In this document: piece by piece, positions 59,060-64,000 of the stretch
Layout: each line of letters starts with the position of its first letter
How positions within the stretch are numbered: position 1 is the first letter of the stretch
DNA from: Azorinus chamasolen
Taxonomy: Eukaryota; Mollusca; Bivalvia; Cardiida; Solecurtidae
Assembly (NCBI GenBank): GCA_963576725.1
Contig: OY755237.1
Coordinates: 67,577,472-67,641,471, forward strand
DNA: 64,000 nt
Reading direction: 5' to 3'
Translations under genes and position numbers: made by a program
The notes under the pieces: generated by a model
Told to the model about the DNA's origin: nothing
The model's database searches: none
What the model saw: the letters and a program-made list of their open reading frames with translations, nothing else

Positions 59060-62000
59060 TGCCCAAGCAGACTACTTGCTGATTGGCGATACAGTTTGGA
59101 CCCAGATCGGCCGATACCATTTATTGTTGGCGGCTCGTCTGGGGGCTTGCCGTCTGAATCTACTTAACGTTATTTGAAGTATACAGACCATTATGATGTA
59201 TTCAGTGATTTATCAGTTAGGTAATTATGCTCTATTTGTTGTAACGGTGTTGATCCAGAGCAGCTGACACCATTTATCGGTAAGCGGCTTATTTGAACTA
59301 GTATATGTAGTTATATGTCTGTTTTGTACATATTCAATGTTCCTTGAATATACAGGTAAAGTCATGTAATTAATGATTTATCAGATCGGTAATTATGTTG
59401 ATGTGTTGCAAGCAGTGTGGACCCAGATTAGCCGACACCATTTACTGGTGGCGACTCATCTGGGATCTGGCTGTTTGTATTTGTTTTATGCTCTTTGAGA
59501 TTACAGTTCATGTGATGTAGTAAATGATTTATCCATCGGTAAATTTATTGATGGTTTGCAAACAGTGAGGATCCGGATCGGCCGGTGCCATTTATGTGGT
59601 GGCGGCTCATCTGGAAACTGGCTGTTAATATCTGTGTTTGTATCGCTGCAATATACAGTTCATGTGATTCAGTAAATGATTTATCCAATCAGTCACCATG
59701 TTCATTGGTTGCAAACAGTGTGGATCCAGATTGGATGCGGTTTGCCTGGGAACTGGCTGTTTGTATCTGTTTAATACTAATTGAAATGTACAATCCATGT
59801 GAGGCAGTAAATGATTTATCCGATTAGTATTTTGTGCAAATGAGTGGTAATCAGAGTAGACCCTGATCACCCGACACCTGTTATTGATGGCAGTACATCT
59901 GGGAGCCTGCTGTTTATAACTGTTTTACGCTTTTCGAAATATGCAGTTCATGTGATATAGTCAAGTGATTTATCAGATCAGTAAATTTGTTGTTGGTTTA
60001 TAAACAGTGTATGCCTGGGTCAGCTGACACTATTTATTGGTGGTTGCTGATCTGGGATCTGGCTGTTTGTATTCAGTTATATGCTTTTTGAAATATGCAA
60101 TTCATATAATGCAGTAAATGATTTAACCAGTCAATACTCATAATGATGGTGACAGTGACAGTGTAGACCCGGATCAACTGACACCATTTATTGTTTGTAT
60201 CTACTTAATTTTCTTTATTCTGTTGTATGCTCTTTGAAATATACAGTTTATGCGATACAATGAATAATTCACCATTTCGGCAACTATGCTGATGGGTTGT
60301 AAGCAATGCAGCCCCAGATCATTGTCACCATTTATTGATGGCGGCCCGTCTGGGGACTGGCTGTTTGATACTGTTTTATACTTTTTAAAATATTTAGCTC
60401 ATTTAATGCATTTATCGTTGATGGTTTGCTATCAGTGTAGACCCAGATCAGCTGACATCATTTATTGGTGGCGGCTCATCTGGAAACTGGCTGTTTGTAT
60501 CTGTTGCATTCTCTTTGAAGTATGCGGCTCATATGATGCAGTAAACGATTTATCTATTCAGTAACTATGTTGGTGGGTTGCATACAGTGTAGACCCAGAT
60601 GAACTGACATCATCGTTTTATGGCAGCTTACCTTGGAACTGGCTGTTAGTATCTGTTTTATGCGCTTTTATGCGCTTTGAAATAGCCAGTTCATGTGATG
60701 CAGTAAATGAATTATCCAATCGGTAATTATGCTGATGGGTTGTAAGCAGTGTCGATACAGATCAGTTGACCATTTATGTGGTGTCGGCTCGTCTGGTTCA
60801 TCTTTGTATTTGCTTTATGCTCTTTAAAATATATAACTCATGTGATGCAGTAAATGTTCCTTTGAATCAGCATCTTGTTTATGGGTTGTTAACAATGTAA
60901 ACCCAGATCCTCCGACACCATTTGTTGATGGCGGCTCATCTGGGATGGGACTGTGCGTATATGTTTAATGCTGTTTGAAAATGTACAATGGAAGTGATGA
61001 AGTTAATGGTGTATCCGATCGGTAATTACGTTAATACGTTGTAAACAGTGTGGGACCAGATCAGCCGACACCATCTATTTGGAGGCGGCTCACCTGGGAA
61101 CTGGCTGTTTATATCTGTTATATGTTCCTCGAAATTTTCAATTCATGTAATGCAGTAAATTAATTATCCGATCGGTATTTCATGCTGATGGGCTGAAAAT
61201 AGAGAAGACCCAGATCATCTGGGAGCCTGCTTTTTTGTATCTGTACTATGCTCCTTGAAATATGCAGTTCATGTAATGAAGGAAAATGACTTATCAGATC
61301 AGCAACTTTGTTGTTGTCATGTAAACAGTGTAGGTCCAGATCAACTGACACTATTTTATTGGTGGCGGCTGATCTTGGAACTGGCTGTTTGTATTTAGTT
61401 TTATGCTTTTTGAAATATGCAGTTCATGCTTCTTCAAATGTACAACTCATGCGATGTAGTAAGTAAATGTTTTTCCGATCAGTATTTTATGTTGATGGGT
61501 TGTACTCAGAGTAGACCCAGATCACCTGACACTATTTATTGGTGACAGCACATCTGGGAGCATGCTGTTTGTATCTGTATTATGCTCTTTGAAAAACACA
61601 GTTCACGCAAGGTAGAAAATATACTTATCATATCGGTATATTTGTTGTTGTCTTGTAAACAGTGAAGGCCCAGATCAGCCGACATCATTTATTGGCGGCG
61701 GCTTATCTGGGATCTGGCTGTTTGTAGTGAGTTGTGTGCTTTTTTGAGATATAGTTTCATGTGATGCAGTAAATGAATTGTCCATTATGTTGATGGTTTG
61801 CAGACAGGGTGGACCCGAATCAGCTGATAGCATTTGTTGGTGACGGCTCATCTGTGAGCCTGCTGTTTGTATCTGCTTATTTTTTTTTGAAATATGCAGT
61901 TCATGTGATGCAGTAAATGTTTTATCAAATCGGCAATTGTATCCATGGGCTGTAGACAGTGTTGACCCGGATCAGCCGTCACCACTTGTTGGTGAAGGCT

Positions 62001-62250
62001 CATCCGGGACATAGCTGTTTGTACTTAGTTTTATGCTCTTTGAAATACATGTATACGGATTATGTGGTACAGTGAATAATGCACCATCTTGATGTGTTGT
62101 AAGCAGTACAGACCCGGATCAGCTGTCACCATTTATTGGTGGCTCCTTATCCGGGAACAGGCTGTTTGAATCTTTCATGCTCATAATTCGATATACTACT
62201 TAGCCGATATATCTCCTTACAAACTGTGCTGACCCAGATTATGAAATGAA
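59060..62250 (+). repeat. Satellite array of about 22 hairpin-bearing units
   Basis: Units averaging about 150 bp (range about 120-181). Each has AACAGTGTAGACCCAGATCA, GCCGACACCATTTATTGG, TGGCGGCTCATCTGGGA, ACTGGCTGTTTG, then TATGCTCTTTGAAATATGC, AGTTCATGTGATGCAG and AATGATTTATCCGATCGG. The first part folds into a hairpin: CCCAGATCAGCCGACACCA pairs with TGGTGGCGGCTCATCTGGG. Units begin near 59100, 59252, 59420, 59571, 59723, 59859, 60012, 60166, 60312, 60440, 60592, 60754, 60900, 61053, 61208, 61333, 61514, 61668, 61812, 61954, 62111 and 62231. The hairpin stem resembles the family B core. Confidence 0.92.
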
Positions 62251-62535
62251 CATTTTGCCGCGATTCATTGATTTCAAGAATGACGTTTTGATTTTTCTAC
62301 AAAGATGTAATTAATAATAGCCCTTAGATTGTTGGTTTGAACCTTCTGATATGCCTAATATGAATATCATTTTTTTCATTTCTATTTTTCATATAACACT
62401 GTTTTCATCTTCAACGTTTGGATCATTGGCTGATTTGAGCGAGTTCTTCTCTGGCAACATGCTCATGATATTATTTTGCAGGTATGGCTGTGTGGTGGCG
62501 GAGGCGCGTTTCCTTATATTCCTCCTCAGAATTTC
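62251..62535. other. Region upstream of the LINE ORF2
   Basis: A pyrimidine-rich stretch and TTATTTTGCAGGTATGG near 62471-62486 look like a splice acceptor, but this may be chance. The ORF2 frame is open back to 62476 without an ATG. The region probably holds the 5' untranslated part of the retrotransposon. Confidence 0.45.
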
Positions 62536-64000
62536 ATGAAATATAAAACTCGCACTGCCGCCGCCGCACAGGCTTATTGCTGTCGTATGAAGTTCTCGAT
62601 GCTCCTGCACTTTTTATGTCTGTACTGGATCCTTAGTTCAAAGGTTTACTCTTTATCTGTGCTTCTTCGCCTGAAAGATGCTGTTGGATTACACTTTAAC
62701 TCTCAACAAAGGGTACGTTGCAGATCTCGACTTTTGTATATCAATTCAATCTTCTGTGTTAAGCTATTGCTGTTTCATTTTATTGCTACTTTTTCCTTAT
62801 GGTTGATAAGCATTCTGTTGTGTTGTGGTGACATTCATCCAAATCCAGGACCTGATAACCCTGATAATATATCAAATCAATCAATAAGTTCCTTATTTTC
62901 TAGTTCATTTGCATCAACAATTGACCCCTCCAAAAACCTATCTATAGTACATTATAATGTTCAAAGTATCCTTGCAAAATTAGACAGTTTGACTGCTGAA
63001 CTTCACTGTTTTGATATCCTTGCATTTTCCGAAACATGGTTAAAAAATTCTATCTCCAATGAAAATCTAAAGATTCCATCATTTAACTTACCAGAAAGAA
63101 AAGATCGTAATTTTGATAATCATGGAGGGGTAATGGTATATGTTAGGGAAAACATTAAGTATAATCGACGTCGCGACCTTGAACTTATCGATCTCGAATG
63201 TGTCTGGGTAGAATTATGTCTTCATCAGAGACACTTACTTATATGTGTTCTTTATCGACCGCCTAATGCAACTGCTGGTTATTATACTATGATTGAAGAC
63301 TCACTTCATCTATCTGTTGACACTGGTATTAATGACATAATTATTACAGGTGACTTAAATTTTAACATGTTAAATTCATCTACGTCGAAAAAGATTGATT
63401 CGCTTTGTCAACAAATGGGTTTAACTCAAATTATTAACGAACCGACGCACTTTACAGAGCATTCACGATCACTCATCGATGTAATTCTTGTCAAGAATAA
63501 CACAATGGTTGTTTCTTCTGGGGTAGGAGATCCTTTTCTTCAACAAGAACAAAGATATCATTGCCCAGTATACATTGTATGTACTAATACGTTACAATAA
63601 ACATAAATTCAAATCCTTCACACGTAAAATTTACAAGTATGACCAGGGAGACTACGATTTACTAAGACAGAAAGCAAATGAGACTGACTTGACAGGAACT
63701 AAACATAATGACATCAATATATATGCAAGACAAATTACTGAACAAATTATTAATGTGACCGATGAATGTGTACCAAACAAAATTATCCGGACTAGACAAT
63801 ATGAACCACCATGGATCAATTCTTTAATTACAAGTAAAATTAGATCAAGAAAAAGGGCATATAGAAGAGCTAAAACAAAAACATATGATCACTATTGGGA
63901 ACGCTTCAAACATCTCCGTAACCAAACTATCAATCTTATTAGAAAATCTAAACAAGAATATTATAATAATCTCTCAAACAAATTAACTGATTCTAGTCAT
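62536..64000 (+). pseudogene. LINE ORF2 N-terminal part: 2A-like motif and AP-endonuclease, frameshifted, cut by window end
   Basis: The first in-frame ATG is at 62536 and the first frame ends at 63600. Residues 1-97 include hydrophobic stretches (KLLLFHFIATFSLWLISILL), followed by GDIHPNPGP at 98-106 (62827-62853), a 2A-like motif expected to split the chain between Gly and Pro. The AP-endonuclease domain follows: LSIVHYNVQS (about 135-144), SETWLK (165), YRPPN (240), ITGDLNFN (270) and RSLIDVILV (311). The SDH-type catalytic motif expected near 340 reads RYHCPV, lacking the Asp. After 63600 the frame continues shifted by +1 (KHKFKSFTRKIYKYDQGDYD from about 63599) and stays open to 64000 (PPWINSLITSKIRSRKRAYR), the linker before the RT. 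The frameshift and the lost Asp suggest an inactive copy of a CR1/L2-like element. Confidence 0.85.

Noticed and set aside
62471..62486. Splice acceptor before the ORF2 frame
   Set aside because: The TTTTGCAG match is short, and no upstream exon or donor could be supported.

Overview
The window looks like repeat-dominated nuclear DNA of an invertebrate animal. A bivalve mollusc is the best guess, by inference: AT-rich sequence, no operons or Shine-Dalgarno sites, Pol III tRNA genes ending in TTTT, non-LTR retrotransposon ORFs with a 2A-like motif, and tandem repeats containing AAGGGCAATAACTCC with GACGGACA tails that I remember as common in bivalve genomes. I could not search to confirm this. 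I found no convincing host protein-coding gene. Most long open frames are translations of GACA, CT or GAAA simple repeats or of palindromes.

The dominant content is about 100 copies or fragments of short non-autonomous DNA transposons (MITEs), almost all built around a long central palindrome. Two groups are visible. (1) Elements flanked by TTAA with ends starting CCCTTT, CCTTTA or CCCATT, the signature of piggyBac-type transposons. Here they are named family A (core with GAGACGCCGAG), B (core with CAGACGGCTCC), C (core with TAGAGCATTTGCTCC) and G (ends CCCTTCGCTTGCT). (2) Elements flanked by TA with ends starting CAGT, the signature of pogo/Tc1-mariner-type transposons: families D, E, F, H, I, J, K and L, told apart by their outer ends. 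Most of the second group share one inner module (GCAGGTGG, GCTTAATGCAGG, AAAGCTCC apex). The apex GCTCCTATAGGAGC is shared by families B, C, D, E, F, G, I and J, that is, across both transposon types. Elements are often nested in one another or joined end to end through one shared TTAA. No transposase is present.

Layout. 1-1.3 kb: MITE fragments. 1.3-2.2 kb: GT/GA/GACA simple repeat. 2.6-10 kb: MITEs, several nested. 10.3-11.9 kb: CT-rich tracts with MITEs. 12-18 kb: MITEs. 18.1-19.4 kb: 155-bp tandem array ending in GACG/GACA repeats and a hairpin, then two tRNA-Thr-like SINE copies. 20-41 kb: dense MITEs. 41-48 kb: three identical tRNA-Val genes, two of them in a segmental duplication, a 41-43-bp minisatellite invaded by a SINE and a MITE, and long CAGA and GAAA repeats. 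48-55 kb: MITEs, a tRNA-like repeat and a tandem array of half-palindromes. 55.2-56.1 kb: a decayed LINE reverse transcriptase. 57.0-58.4 kb: LINE ORF1-like frames. 59.1-62.2 kb: a satellite of about 22 hairpin-bearing units whose hairpin resembles the family B core. 62.5-64 kb: the start of a LINE ORF2 with a 2A-like motif and an AP-endonuclease domain, frameshifted and running off the window.

The most interesting pattern is the modular palindrome system: related hairpin cores carried between elements with quite different ends, arms that change together between copies, and a core that appears to have been amplified into a satellite. All repeat coordinates were read by eye and may be off by a few bases, more for degenerate fragments.
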